Shown: positions 1-8,696 of the stretch, piece by piece
Numbering within the stretch: the stretch's first letter is position 1
How the letters are laid out: each line of letters begins with the position of its first letter
Assembly (NCBI RefSeq): GCF_013114545.1
Contig: NZ_VTXI01000010.1
Coordinates: forward strand, 90,455-154,454
Reading direction: 5' to 3'
DNA: 64,000 nt
Source: Vibrio sp. RE86
GTDB taxonomy: Bacteria; Pseudomonadota; Gammaproteobacteria; Enterobacterales; Vibrionaceae
Position numbers and translations under genes: made by a program
The notes under the pieces: model-generated
Told to the model about the DNA's origin: nothing
Database searches by the model: none
Seen by the model: only the letters and a program-made list of their open reading frames with translations

Positions 1-516
1 GGCTTTGACTCAATCCAGCTTGAAGCGACTTATCAAGCGAAATCAGCAAAAGATTCAGATGGCTACAGCCTAGCGGGTATGTACTCAGCGCCATTTGGTC
101 TAGATGTTGGTCTTGCATTCTCTGGCGCAGACAGCGGTGACCTTTCTGATTCACAAGTTCTATTCGGCCTAGGCTTTTCGCTAGATAGCCTATACCTTGC
201 AGGTACATACTCTCAAGGTGACAATGAAATCGATGAAGGTAAAGGTAGCGAGTTTACGGCTTATGAACTCGTTGCGGAATACAAGTTCACTAAACAATTC
301 TCAGCGGCTGCACTGTACACATACCAAGAGAATGAACTGTCTGGCACAAAAGCTGATGCAGCCGACGGTATTGAGCTTGTGGGTTACTACAAATTCAACA
401 GCAACTTCCGTACTTACGTTTCTTACTACATGAATGGCCTTGATGAAGTGAAAGTCGCTGATTTAGTGACTCAGGGTGAAGATACGCTACGTCTAGGTGC
501 GCGCTACGATTTTTAA
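1..516 (+). CDS. Outer membrane porin, 3' part only
   Basis: The frame is open from the first base and codes for the last 171 residues of a protein ending in ARYDF. A terminal aromatic residue is the recognition signal for outer-membrane barrel assembly. Alternating hydrophobic and polar beta strands separated by short acidic turns (for example around GDNEIDEGKG) match a general Gram-negative diffusion porin, in which a trimeric 16-strand barrel passes small solutes. The start and signal peptide lie outside the window. A strong terminator follows 77 bases after the stop. Porin family is well supported; which Vibrio porin it is cannot be decided from this fragment. Confidence 0.8.
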   Translation, partial: GFDSIQLEATYQAKSAKDSDGYSLAGMYSAPFGLDVGLAFSGADSGDLSDSQVLFGLGFSLDSLYLAGTYSQGDNEIDEGKGSEFTAYELVAEYKFTKQFSAAALYTYQENELSGTKADAADGIELVGYYKFNSNFRTYVSYYMNGLDEVKVADLVTQGEDTLRLGARYDF

Positions 517-592
517 TCGAACTGCCTGATTTCAGCCTGAATACTGATTTAAATAGGTATTAATCTTAGGTTGAGAAAGTTCTGTCCCAATT

Positions 593-618
593 GGCCAAGC
601 ATTGCTTGGCCTTTTTTT
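593..618 (+). terminator. Intrinsic terminator of the porin gene
   Basis: Perfect 8-bp stem GGCCAAGC/GCTTGGCC with a 3-base loop followed by seven T residues. It ends the porin transcript. The rest of the 318-base gap up to the chemotaxis gene is AT-rich and shows nothing else I can support. Confidence 0.85.
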
Positions 619-834
619 GTTTTGAGTCAAAAAGTCAGAATGATAAATTTATAAAATGGTTGCATATAGTTGTTGTCACAATTTTAAAAGCAAACGGTTA
701 ACAACTGTAAATCTATAAATGGCAAAGGTTCGCTTAGCAATCAATGACATAACTGTGCTAAACTCCGTCCCTTTTATATCTTGGGAATATTCCCAACATC
801 AAGGATGAATTCACCGACTTGATCGAGAAAAATA

Positions 835-2463
835 ATGCAATTATCCCTTAAAAACTTGTCTATTCGAACGCAGGTACTACTGCCTGTTCTTTTTACCACT
901 TTTGCGCTGTTTATTGCTTTATGGGTAACCAAAAACAATTTAGAAGCAGAACAAAAGATCATCGACTCAAATACAGATTCCCTCTTATTCTACAAAGATA
1001 AACTGGCTGACATTGATGATCAGGTTTATCCACTTCGAATCAGTGCGGTATATGCGATTTACGATTCATCGCGCCGCAATGCGTTCTTAGGGGAATTAAA
1101 AACGGGTCTTAATCAGATCCAAAACGACCTCGACGAAATGGCGCAGCGTAATACATTTCGCGATGACGTGAATGGTGTTCGCCGAGCGATTGAAAACTAC
1201 ATTCAATACTCGAATCGCGCCGTTGAGCTATTCTCTCGTCGTGATCAAGGCACAGTAAGTGAAAGTGAATACAACCGCTTTATTGCTGAGTATCGCACTT
1301 CTGGCAACGATATGATTGCTAGTATTAACGCGTTATCTGCCAAGGTGAACAAGTTTGCTTCAGCAGCAATGGAGCAGAGCGCTGAACAAAATGCCAAGGT
1401 GCAAAGCTTAGCGATGTGGCTAGTGCTGTCTGTTTTAGCGATTTCTCTTACTGTTGCTTGGATACTGTCCGGCATGATCGTGACACCTATCAAGAACCTT
1501 CAAGAAGTGATGCGTAAACTCGCTGGAGGTGATTTGTCTGTGCGCGCAACAGTAGAAGGTGATAACGAAGTCTCGCATCTAGGTGAAGACGTTAACCAAA
1601 CGGCAGAGCAGTTACACACAACGGTTGAACAGCTAACTCGCATTAGTGAAGAAGTCGCATCTGCATCGACCGAGCTTGCTGCGGTAATGACTCAAGCCCA
1701 AGCGAACGCTCAGCAAGAGCTTGCAGAGATTGAGCAAGTTGCGTCGGCGGTGAATGAGCTTTCAAGCACAGCAGACAATGTAAGTGATAATGCACAGCTT
1801 GCCGACTCTACTGCACGTGAAGCGGATCAATTGGCTCAATCTGGTTTGAACATCTTTGCTGAGAGCAATCAAGCGAGTGAGCAAATGGGCACTGCATTGA
1901 ATGAAGCAGCACAGGTTGTTCAAAACTTGAAAGAGCAGTCTGAGCAGATCAACGATGTGATCGAAGTGATTCGTGGTGTTTCTGAACAAACTAACCTTCT
2001 TGCATTGAATGCAGCGATTGAAGCTGCGCGAGCGGGTGAGTCAGGTCGCGGCTTTGCGGTAGTTGCCGATGAAGTACGTATGCTTGCAGCGCGAACGCAA
2101 GAGTCTACAGGCGAGATTCAAACCATCATTGAAGAGCTACAAAAGCAGTCTGGTCTTGCGAATGACAGCATGCAGCTGAGCTTAGAGATGCTGACTAAGA
2201 ACAACGACCTCACGCTACAAGCAAATGGTGCGCTTCAGGGCATTACGGAGTCAGTGACCAATATCAATGACGCGAATACCCAAGTTGCTACGGCAGCAGA
2301 GCAGCAGTCTCAGGTAACACAAGACATTAATCGCAACGTGGTGAACATGTCTGAGCTTGTAAACCAAAACGTATCTGGTATCTGTCAGAGCGCAAGTGCA
2401 AGTAATGAACTGTCATCATTAGCTGAAAAGCAAAAGGCACAGTTATCATTCTTTAAGCTGTAA
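835..2463 (+). CDS. Methyl-accepting chemotaxis protein
   Basis: A 542-residue transmembrane chemoreceptor that senses a periplasmic ligand and controls CheA. Visible order: a membrane helix at about 13-30, a helical periplasmic domain at about 31-188 (four-helix-bundle type by appearance), a second helix at about 190-212, a HAMP linker at about 213-265 and a long cytoplasmic coiled coil. Its hairpin tip (about 375-425) carries the conserved [19 protein letters not shown] core and VVADEVR. The Gln/Glu-rich flanks are typical methylation regions. There is no C-terminal NWETF-like pentapeptide (it ends LSFFKL), so adaptation enzymes are probably recruited without a tether. It stands alone between two terminators. 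The ligand cannot be predicted. Confidence 0.93.
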   Translation: MQLSLKNLSIRTQVLLPVLFTTFALFIALWVTKNNLEAEQKIIDSNTDSLLFYKDKLADIDDQVYPLRISAVYAIYDSSRRNAFLGELKTGLNQIQNDLDEMAQRNTFRDDVNGVRRAIENYIQYSNRAVELFSRRDQGTVSESEYNRFIAEYRTSGNDMIASINALSAKVNKFASAAMEQSAEQNAKVQSLAMWLVLSVLAISLTVAWILSGMIVTPIKNLQEVMRKLAGGDLSVRATVEGDNEVSHLGEDVNQTAEQLHTTVEQLTRISEEVASASTELAAVMTQAQANAQQELAEIEQVASAVNELSSTADNVSDNAQLADSTAREADQLAQSGLNIFAESNQASEQMGTALNEAAQVVQNLKEQSEQINDVIEVIRGVSEQTNLLALNAAIEAARAGESGRGFAVVADEVRMLAARTQESTGEIQTIIEELQKQSGLANDSMQLSLEMLTKNNDLTLQANGALQGITESVTNINDANTQVATAAEQQSQVTQDINRNVVNMSELVNQNVSGICQSASASNELSSLAEKQKAQLSFFKL

Positions 2464-2483
2464 TAATCTAGCTAAATACAGTT

Positions 2484-2518
2484 AAAAGGCAGAAAACGTT
2501 CGCGTCTTCTGCCTTTTT
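2484..2518 (+). terminator. Intrinsic terminator of the chemoreceptor gene
   Basis: Stem AAAAGGCAGAA/TTCTGCCTTTT with a 12-base loop and a T run, 20 bases after the stop codon. Confidence 0.8.
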
Positions 2519-2678
2519 CACATCTGAAGGAAAAATATTGATTTATTTGTCTATTTTTGACTGTTTTAAGACAAAATTGGTAAGCACAAATTAGCGATTA
2601 TGTGGTTTGAATGGCCAGAAGGTAGACAAATGGAGATAAATCGTTGGTGAAATTATTACCAGTAGGATGAAAAGGATT

Positions 2679-2694
2679 GCGCAAACGTTTTGCG
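2679..2694 (+). promoter_or_regulatory. LacI/PurR-family-like operator candidate
   Basis: The inverted repeat CGCAAA-CGT-TTTGCG sits in the 494-base gap before guaC, about 150 bases upstream of the predicted promoter. The GCAAACGTTT core is the hallmark of LacI-family operators such as PurR. The arms are separated by three bases rather than the usual central CG pair, so the match is imperfect. A purine regulator near GMP reductase would make sense, but this is inference. Apart from this site, the promoter and the leader, I see nothing else in this gap. Confidence 0.35.
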
Positions 2695-2810
2695 TAATGT
2701 TCTCTAAGTGATTGTTTTTAAGGGGTGTTGGGTGTTTTTCTGATGCGGGAGAGTTACTTAGGTATGCAACTTAACCAAACTGTATCACAAAAAAAATTGA
2801 ATTATCAGTC

Positions 2811-2838
2811 TTGCGGGAAATTAATCGCGACCTATAAT
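2811..2838 (+). promoter_or_regulatory. Sigma-70 promoter of guaC
   Basis: TTGCGG at 2811-2816 and a perfect TATAAT at 2833-2838 are separated by 16 bases. The predicted transcript start near 2845 falls at the foot of the leader hairpin, so the hairpin would be the very 5' end of the mRNA. Confidence 0.6.
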
Positions 2839-2842
2839 GCTG

Positions 2843-2914
2843 AAAACCGGAGCGTCTGCCAACGCTCCGGTTTTTTTGTGTCCGAAACTCAGTAAAGCGT
2901 CTGCCAACGTTTAC
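2843..2914 (+). promoter_or_regulatory. guaC leader: two hairpins with the same loop; the first looks like a terminator
   Basis: Hairpin 1 has a perfect 12-bp stem (2843-2854 with 2863-2874) and a T run to 2877, the form of an intrinsic terminator. Hairpin 2 pairs GTAAA-CG with CGTTTAC (2892-2914) around one bulged G. Both hairpins present the identical 8-base loop TCTGCCAA, and the 14-mer AGCGTCTGCCAACG occurs at 2851-2864 and again at 2896-2909. The outer stem sequences differ but pairing is kept, which suggests a structured regulatory leader. I know no named RNA family that it matches. Confidence 0.6.
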
Positions 2915-2957
2915 CGAAAACGCACGACACGTAAATTTGATTACAGGAAAATTTATC

Positions 2958-4004
2958 ATGCGTATCGAACAAGAACTTAAGTTAGGCTTTAAAGATGTAC
3001 TATTCCGCCCGAAGCGTTCTACTCTTAAAAGTCGTTCTCAAGTTGAATTAACCCGCGAGTTTACATTCAAGCACAGCGGTCGTCAATGGTCTGGCACTCC
3101 TGTAATTGCAGCGAACATGGATTCGGTTGCAAGCTTTGAAATGGCGGCGGCTCTAGCAGAGCACAATGTAATGACAGCAGTACACAAGCACTACACAGTA
3201 GAGCAGTGGGCTGACTTCGTTAAAAACGCAGACAAGAACACACTTAACAACGTTTTCGTATCAACAGGTACTTCTGACGCTGAGTTTGAAAAAACGAAGC
3301 AAATCATGGCGCTATCTGAAGAGCTTATCTTCATCTGTATTGATATCGCGAACGGCTACTCTGAGCATCTAGTAGAGTACGTTGAAAAAGTGCGCGCAGA
3401 GTTCCCGAACAAAGTTATCTCTGCGGGTAACGTTGTAACAGGTGACATGTGTGAAGAGCTAATCCTAGCAGGTGCGGACATCGTTAAAGTGGGTATCGGC
3501 CCAGGTTCAGTATGTACGACTCGTGTTAAGACAGGTGTTGGTTACCCACAACTTTCTGCAATCATCGAGTGTGGTGACGCAGCGCACGGCCTTGGTGGCA
3601 TGATCATCGGTGACGGTGGCTGTTCATGTGCGGGTGACGTTGCTAAAGCATTCGGCGGCGGCGCAGACTTCGTAATGCTAGGCGGTATGCTAGCAGGTCA
3701 CGAAGAGTCAGGCGGCGAAGTGATCGAGAAAGACGGCGAGCAATTCATGAAGTTTTATGGAATGTCTTCTCAGTCTGCAATGGACAAGCACTCCGGTGGT
3801 GTTGCTAAGTACCGCGCTGCTGAAGGTAAAACCGTACTTCTACCATTCCGTGGCTCTGTTCACGGCACTATCTCTGACATCCTTGGTGGTGTACGTTCAA
3901 CTTGTACATACGTAGGCGCAGCAAAGCTTAAAGAGCTGACTAAGCGTACTACTTTCATCCGTGTACAAGAGCAAGAGAACATCATCTTCGGTAAAGAGAA
4001 GTAA
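2958..4004 (+). CDS. guaC: GMP reductase
   Basis: A 348-residue cytosolic enzyme that reduces GMP to IMP with NADPH and releases ammonia, linking guanine and adenine nucleotide pools. The protein is very close to E. coli GuaC over its full length. It shows the flavin-free IMPDH/GMPR barrel, the catalytic cysteine in [11 protein letters not shown] (about residue 186), the SAGNVVTG loop and the C-terminal [18 protein letters not shown] chose ATG 2958 because it aligns with the family start MRIE and has AGGAAA upstream. An in-frame start at 2937 would add seven unconserved residues. It is a single-gene unit with its own promoter, unusual leader and terminator. Confidence 0.97.
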   Translation: MRIEQELKLGFKDVLFRPKRSTLKSRSQVELTREFTFKHSGRQWSGTPVIAANMDSVASFEMAAALAEHNVMTAVHKHYTVEQWADFVKNADKNTLNNVFVSTGTSDAEFEKTKQIMALSEELIFICIDIANGYSEHLVEYVEKVRAEFPNKVISAGNVVTGDMCEELILAGADIVKVGIGPGSVCTTRVKTGVGYPQLSAIIECGDAAHGLGGMIIGDGGCSCAGDVAKAFGGGADFVMLGGMLAGHEESGGEVIEKDGEQFMKFYGMSSQSAMDKHSGGVAKYRAAEGKTVLLPFRGSVHGTISDILGGVRSTCTYVGAAKLKELTKRTTFIRVQEQENIIFGKEK

Positions 4005-4032
4005 TCCAATACTTCGGAAATTACGAATAATT

Positions 4033-4060
4033 AAGAGCCGCATTTAGCGGCTCTTTTTTT
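4033..4060 (+). terminator. Intrinsic terminator of guaC
   Basis: 9-bp stem AAGAGCCGC/GCGGCTCTT with a 5-base loop followed by a T run. Confidence 0.85.
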
Positions 4061-4207
4061 GTCTAAAATTTCTTCCATTTTTCGTATCACCACACAAAAA
4101 CTCTGGAATTTCGGCTGGGTGTGTTGACCTGACTAATTTTGATGCTAGAAATAAATACTAAGCCACTTGGTGCATATTTGTTTTTGTTTGATATCAAAGG
4201 AGTTGAA

Positions 4208-4723
4208 ATGAAACATCCAAAGTACGACCTTGTTAGCCGCTCACTTCATTGGATCATGGCTACGGTTATCATCTACGCCACCGTTGCAGGTTATGTGATG
4301 CACTTGGTTATGGACCGACCCGAAATATTTTCATTTCTATCGATACTTAACATGTCACTTGCAACGGTAGTGACACCGTTACTTATACTCAGGTACGTTT
4401 GGAGCCACTTTCGTCATTCCCCTGAAATGCCCTCTAGTATCCCAAAAACACAAAAGGGCGTAGCAAAGCTCGTGCATTCACTTATCTATTTGTTGATGTT
4501 TTTGGTGTTCAGTACCGGTTACTTAATGCTTAAAGAGCCTTACTCGTTTTTTTGGCTGGTTACGATAGAAAACTTGGTGAAGCACCCGGAAATCAACGAC
4601 TTCTTTTTTATTCTTCACCGTGTAAGTTGTGCGCTTTTAGGTCTTTTGGTCGTCGTTCATATTACAGCGGCTCTAAAACACCATTTTGTGTCTAAAAACT
4701 ATGTGTTACGGATGATGGTGTAG
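4208..4723 (+). CDS. Cytochrome b561 family protein
   Basis: A 171-residue inner-membrane di-heme cytochrome of the prokaryotic b561 family, expected to pass electrons from the quinol pool or to superoxide. Four hydrophobic helices are visible, with histidines placed as in the family: LHW in helix 1, KLVHSLIY in helix 3, and LHR followed by VVHITAALKHH near the C terminus. I start at ATG 4208, which has AAAGGAG five bases upstream and the family-typical MKHPKYDLVSRSLHW beginning. Upstream in-frame codons from 4139 lack such a site. No operon partner. The family assignment is firm; the physiological partner is unknown. Confidence 0.88.
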   Translation: MKHPKYDLVSRSLHWIMATVIIYATVAGYVMHLVMDRPEIFSFLSILNMSLATVVTPLLILRYVWSHFRHSPEMPSSIPKTQKGVAKLVHSLIYLLMFLVFSTGYLMLKEPYSFFWLVTIENLVKHPEINDFFFILHRVSCALLGLLVVVHITAALKHHFVSKNYVLRMMV

Positions 4724-4808
4724 GTCTGTTGCATGCACTCAGGCAAATGTGTGCTGTTTTTAGCTTGTGACAGGAAATCGGGCTTAAAAAGGGGCGAGTA
4801 GGAGAGAA

Positions 4809-4838
4809 ATACATAGAGCCTAAATAAGCTCTATGTAT
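4809..4838 (-). terminator. Perfect hairpin between convergent genes, weak terminator
   Basis: 11-bp perfect stem ATACATAGAGC/GCTCTATGTAT with an 8-base loop. The T run is poor on both strands (ATTTCTC on the minus strand), so termination is plausible for the DUF3297 gene but uncertain. Confidence 0.4.
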
Positions 4839-4863
4839 TGAAGTGACTCAATAGCGAGTGCTA

Positions 4864-5106
4864 TTACTTGTAGAACGCTTCTACTTCACCTTTAAGTTTG
4901 ATCAGCATTGGCTGACCCCAACGGTCTTTTGCTTTTGGTGAAGGGATTTTTACCCAACCTTCGCTGATGCAGTACTCTTCAACATCAGTACGCTCTTTAC
5001 CGTTTAGGCGAATACCAATAGGGTGCTCGAAACACTCAGCCACGTAATGTGGGCTACGTGGGTTGCCTGCTAGGTGATCGGGTAAAGCTGGTTTGTTATC
5101 GCTCAT
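4864..5106 (-). CDS. DUF3297 family protein
   Basis: An 80-residue soluble protein without signal peptide. It matches the DUF3297 family from memory: the pattern PDHLAGNPRSPHY, the central NGKERTDVEEYCISEGWV and the ending LKGEVEAFYK are characteristic. The function is unknown. The length is typical for the family and the gene is complete. It is convergent with the cytochrome b561 gene and divergent from the AraC-type regulator at 5298. Its upstream region contains a direct repeat, which may hold its control elements. Confidence 0.85.
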   Translation of the reverse strand: MSDNKPALPDHLAGNPRSPHYVAECFEHPIGIRLNGKERTDVEEYCISEGWVKIPSPKAKDRWGQPMLIKLKGEVEAFYK

Positions 5107-5172
5107 AGTTCTAACCTGAAATAGATATTGAGCTGCGCATTTTAGACAATGTGCTCAGTGTGCTCAACTACT

Positions 5173-5196
5173 GATTTATTGTAACGGATTTATTGT
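5173..5196. repeat. Direct repeat GATTTATTGT x2
   Basis: Two identical 10-mers at 5173-5182 and 5187-5196, in phase at 14 bases, lie between the divergent DUF3297 and AraC-type genes. They could be a regulator site but may be chance in AT-rich DNA. Confidence 0.35.
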
Positions 5197-5297
5197 GTTT
5201 TAACGCTAAATTCAAGTTTGGACGATTAGAACGGTTTTAACTTAATGGCTAAGATTAGAGTCTGAAAATCAACAAGACACCAATTGTCAGGGATCTG

Positions 5298-6305
5298 ATG
5301 CCAAACAACGATAATTTCATCAAGCTTGTTAAAAAAGAAGACGTGGCACTCTTTTTACAGTTATTCAAAGATGTCGACGATAACATCTATAGTTTGCTGC
5401 GTTCAGCGAATATCCCCAACGATATCAATAACGATGTCGAAACCTATCAATACCTACCAGAAACAACACTGAAGAATATTCTTCAAATGTTGGGAGATAG
5501 CAACACGAAAGAAGAGTATGCGCTGAATGTCTGGAGTTTTTGCAAGCAGGTCTATATTCCGACTTATGTCCAGAGCCTGACTAAAGGAACAACGCTCAAA
5601 GCTGCACTTGATGAGTTTTCAGAGCAGCTGCAACACAAGTCTAGCGGAGCCAAAGTCTACACCAAGTATTCTGGCGGGAAGTGGTGGTTAGTCAGAGAAA
5701 AGGCATACAGCGATGATAATTGGTTTCTCTATGCTGAGATTTTTTCGGTTATCTTTATTAATGAGCTGCTATCAGCGTTGACTCTGGGGAGTTGGAAGCC
5801 AAAAGAGGTCGGCGTGCAGAGCCATGACTTGCAAGACTTTTTAAACTTGCCTCAGTTAGGCAGCGCGCAATTTTATACCGAGCGGCCAGTGACGGCGTTC
5901 TCAATCCCAGAAGCGCTGATGTTCACGCCTGTTGAAGCGATAAGCGCACATTCCATTCAAGACCAAACGATTTATTCTCCTTTGCCAACAAGCTTTTTAT
6001 CTAGCTTTCAACTCGCTATAGAGCCTTATCTTTCAATGGGACGCTTACCGATTAAATTGGCGTCAGAAATCTTAAATATTAATACCCGAACATTGCAAAG
6101 AAAGCTTGAGGCTGAGGGAGTGGTTTACCAAAACTTCATCGAAGATCTTGTCATGGAGAGAATCAAACAACTTTTGATTAATTCAGAGTTATCTATCACA
6201 GAGGTGGCGAGTAAGATGGGGTACTCAGACTCAGCGCACTTTACTCGCGCGTTTAAGAGAACCATGAAGATGACGCCGAGTCAGTATCGAAAATCTGGCA
6301 GATAA
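5298..6305 (+). CDS. AraC-family transcriptional regulator
   Basis: A 335-residue DNA-binding regulator. The C-terminal 90 residues carry the double helix-turn-helix of AraC proteins: LASEILNINTRTLQRKLEAE for the first and ITEVASKMGYSDSAHFTRAF for the second, then MTPSQYRK. The long N-terminal domain (1-235) is of the effector-binding type found in larger AraC members. ATG 5298 has AGGGA six bases upstream. The effector and target are unknown. The neighbouring divergent DUF3297 gene or the diguanylate cyclase 150 bases downstream are possible targets. It has the same architecture as the regulator at 7541-8536. Confidence 0.9.
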   Translation: MPNNDNFIKLVKKEDVALFLQLFKDVDDNIYSLLRSANIPNDINNDVETYQYLPETTLKNILQMLGDSNTKEEYALNVWSFCKQVYIPTYVQSLTKGTTLKAALDEFSEQLQHKSSGAKVYTKYSGGKWWLVREKAYSDDNWFLYAEIFSVIFINELLSALTLGSWKPKEVGVQSHDLQDFLNLPQLGSAQFYTERPVTAFSIPEALMFTPVEAISAHSIQDQTIYSPLPTSFLSSFQLAIEPYLSMGRLPIKLASEILNINTRTLQRKLEAEGVVYQNFIEDLVMERIKQLLINSELSITEVASKMGYSDSAHFTRAFKRTMKMTPSQYRKSGR

Positions 6306-6457
6306 TCAGCAAAGACAAAGCAGACAGTGAGCTTGTGCCTATTGGTTTTTCAGGCTTACAAAGTCATCTATTGCAATTTTGCATGTGGCGTAAAATGGTA
6401 AGTTTTATTTCATAAAATCGCTCAATATAGCCGTTCATTCGTTGTTGAGAGCATGCT

Positions 6458-7513
6458 ATGAATCCCACGTTAAATGAGTATTCCGTTGCATTGTATATCA
6501 TCCCCCCGTTTATTATGAATGGGGGGCTGAGTCTTTGGTTAATGACGGATTCAACTCATATTGTATTTAAGTTATTACTCGTCCTAGCAACGGCGGCTAC
6601 GCTCTTTTTGGGTGTCCGTATCTACAAGCATGAGATTGCTCAAAAACGGGTTCAGCTGTCTGAAGCGATCATTGATGGGGTTGCTGGTCTTGTTGTGGTG
6701 AACAAAGACCTGACGATTGAACGTGTGAATCGCCAGTTTACTGCCATTACCGCCTACACCGCTCGTCATCTTGAATCAAAGTCCATTATTGACCTTCCTT
6801 TCTTGTTCGGCTCGTCAGTTGTCGATGAAGTTACCCAGCATCTTTCAGAAAACATACGCTGGAAAGGGGAGTTTAGTGGCTTAAACCGGCTAGGTGGTCG
6901 TTTTACAGTGACTGTGCATGTAGAAAAAGTGGTCGATATGTTGGGCCAAGCGAGTAAGTATGTTGTGACGTTCACGGATATCAGTCGAAGAAAAAGCTTA
7001 GAAGATAGGCTGAGAAAACTGATTGAGACCGATTCGTTAACCTCATGTTGGAATCGTCGACGGTTTGACCGCGACTTGGTGCATTATGCGCAGCTTTCAA
7101 AAAGGCACCAACAAGCGAAGGCGTGTCTTGCTATCTTAGATATTGACCACTTTAAGCAAATCAATGATCGGTTTGGGCATACTGTCGGTGATGAGAGCTT
7201 AAAAGCGGTGGCCCACTTGCTAAAAATGAACGTGCGTGAAACTGACCATGTTTATCGTATTGGCGGCGAAGAATTTGCCATTCTGATGCCAGAAACCGAT
7301 ATAGACGATGCATTTGAAGCCATGTATCGATTAAAAGGAGTGATTACTCGCGGTACCCAACTTAACGTTACATTAAGCTGTGGGGTGGCGGAAGTTGGTA
7401 ATGCCGATGAAGCGTTTCGTCAGGCGGACAGTGCGCTGTATGTGGCCAAAAGGTCAGGGCGTAATCAGGTCTCAAGTGCGCCTAAGTTAGAGGGGACAAA
7501 CCTCTATTTTTAA
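6458..7513 (+). CDS. Membrane-bound PAS diguanylate cyclase
   Basis: A 351-residue enzyme that makes cyclic di-GMP from two GTP at the inner membrane. Two hydrophobic segments (about 9-28 and 35-52) are followed by a PAS domain (about 60-180, ending VVTFTDISRRK) and a GGDEF domain (about 185-345). The active-site signature is GGEEF at about 269-273, which is catalytically competent in the family. An inhibitory-site RETD lies exactly five residues before it, so product inhibition is expected. ATG 6458 follows GAGAGC. It is one of three cyclic-di-GMP enzymes flanking the polysaccharide locus of this window. Confidence 0.92.
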   Translation: MNPTLNEYSVALYIIPPFIMNGGLSLWLMTDSTHIVFKLLLVLATAATLFLGVRIYKHEIAQKRVQLSEAIIDGVAGLVVVNKDLTIERVNRQFTAITAYTARHLESKSIIDLPFLFGSSVVDEVTQHLSENIRWKGEFSGLNRLGGRFTVTVHVEKVVDMLGQASKYVVTFTDISRRKSLEDRLRKLIETDSLTSCWNRRRFDRDLVHYAQLSKRHQQAKACLAILDIDHFKQINDRFGHTVGDESLKAVAHLLKMNVRETDHVYRIGGEEFAILMPETDIDDAFEAMYRLKGVITRGTQLNVTLSCGVAEVGNADEAFRQADSALYVAKRSGRNQVSSAPKLEGTNLYF

Positions 7514-7540
7514 GCGATGCCTAATGAGCGACGATTGTTG

Positions 7541-8536
7541 TTAAGACATGGATTTTTGGTAGAGCTTTGGAGTGAGACCAGAGACTCGTTTGAAGGCTCT
7601 TGAGAAGTGCGAGATATTGGTGTAGCCAAGCTGACTCGAGATGTACGTTAAGCTATGGCCTTCCTCCATTAACTCACAGGCAACGGAGAACATCAGGTTC
7701 TCTTTGATCTTCCTGAACGACGTATTTTCATTTTTTAGCTTTCTCTGGAAAGTTCGGACTGAAAAGTTGAGCAATTCAGCGGCTTGCTCAATCGAGAGGT
7801 CTTGCTCTTTGACATAAGGCTTGAGTAACTCAAACACACTATCTGTAAAACTGGTGTGCCATTCGATGACGGCAGGTTTTGGGCTCAGTGCGCTCTGTGG
7901 GATGTTGATTTCGCAGTTGAGTATCTCTTCTGGCAGATAGACAGCCGTCCTTGGTTGTTCAATGTACAGTTGGCAAGAGTTAGGTAGAAGCTGTTTGGTT
8001 AGGCTGACATCTGTGCCTTGAAGCTTCACTTTTGTTGGAACCCAACGTTCTTGTTTGGAGAGCAATCGAATGAGTTCAATGATGTAGCAGAGGGCGAAGG
8101 CTTCAGACCAATCAAAGTGTAGGCCTTCTTTGCCTTTTCCATACACGCAAAACCAAGATAAGTTGTGTTCAATCTCATAGTGGACGTTGCTGCTTGGTGT
8201 GTCGTTAACGAAGATTTTATTAATGTGGGTGATCGCATCGCCAATCGTTTTGTATTGGCAAAATTGGTGAAGCACATGTGGAATGATGCGTTGACGTAAA
8301 GCCAAAGCCAGTAAATCGAAAAACTTGGTGACACCTAACTGGGATGAGGTCAGAAAGATCAATCGTTTAATCGACTCAGATGGGACAAAATCGCTTTGTG
8401 ATTCAAACAAATCAGGGGGTAAACCAGAGTCTTCGAGAAGTTTGTGTACGTCTAATCCATAGTCTGAAAAGACACTCACCAATATTTTAGCGTAGTTAGT
8501 TTGGATCACAGGTACTTGATACGATTCTGAAGCCAT
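7541..8536 (-). CDS. AraC-family transcriptional regulator
   Basis: A 331-residue regulator with an N-terminal effector-type domain and a C-terminal AraC double helix-turn-helix: SIEQAAELLNFSVRTFQRKL, then LTYISSQLGYTNISHFSRAF and LTPKLYQK. It is divergent from the HlyD-type gene with a 160-base intergenic region, so control of that operon is the simplest inference. Its architecture resembles the regulator at 5298, suggesting two members of one subfamily close together. The effector is unknown. Confidence 0.9.
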   Translation of the reverse strand: MASESYQVPVIQTNYAKILVSVFSDYGLDVHKLLEDSGLPPDLFESQSDFVPSESIKRLIFLTSSQLGVTKFFDLLALALRQRIIPHVLHQFCQYKTIGDAITHINKIFVNDTPSSNVHYEIEHNLSWFCVYGKGKEGLHFDWSEAFALCYIIELIRLLSKQERWVPTKVKLQGTDVSLTKQLLPNSCQLYIEQPRTAVYLPEEILNCEINIPQSALSPKPAVIEWHTSFTDSVFELLKPYVKEQDLSIEQAAELLNFSVRTFQRKLKNENTSFRKIKENLMFSVACELMEEGHSLTYISSQLGYTNISHFSRAFKRVSGLTPKLYQKSMS

Positions 8537-8696
8537 TGCGTTACATTCCTTGTACGTTGTTGCAATTATTAGACATGCATATCATTTGTTGTCTTTTGTT
8601 TTACAAATCTAACTCTGTTTGCTTGAGTTTTCCAACTGCCAGATTATTTTTAAGATATTAATTTTATTTAATTTTAGCTATTGAAAAGGGATTTCC

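Noticed and set aside
1336..1343. TCTGCCAA, the guaC loop octamer, inside the chemoreceptor gene
   Set aside because: A single copy in coding sequence without a hairpin is expected by chance.
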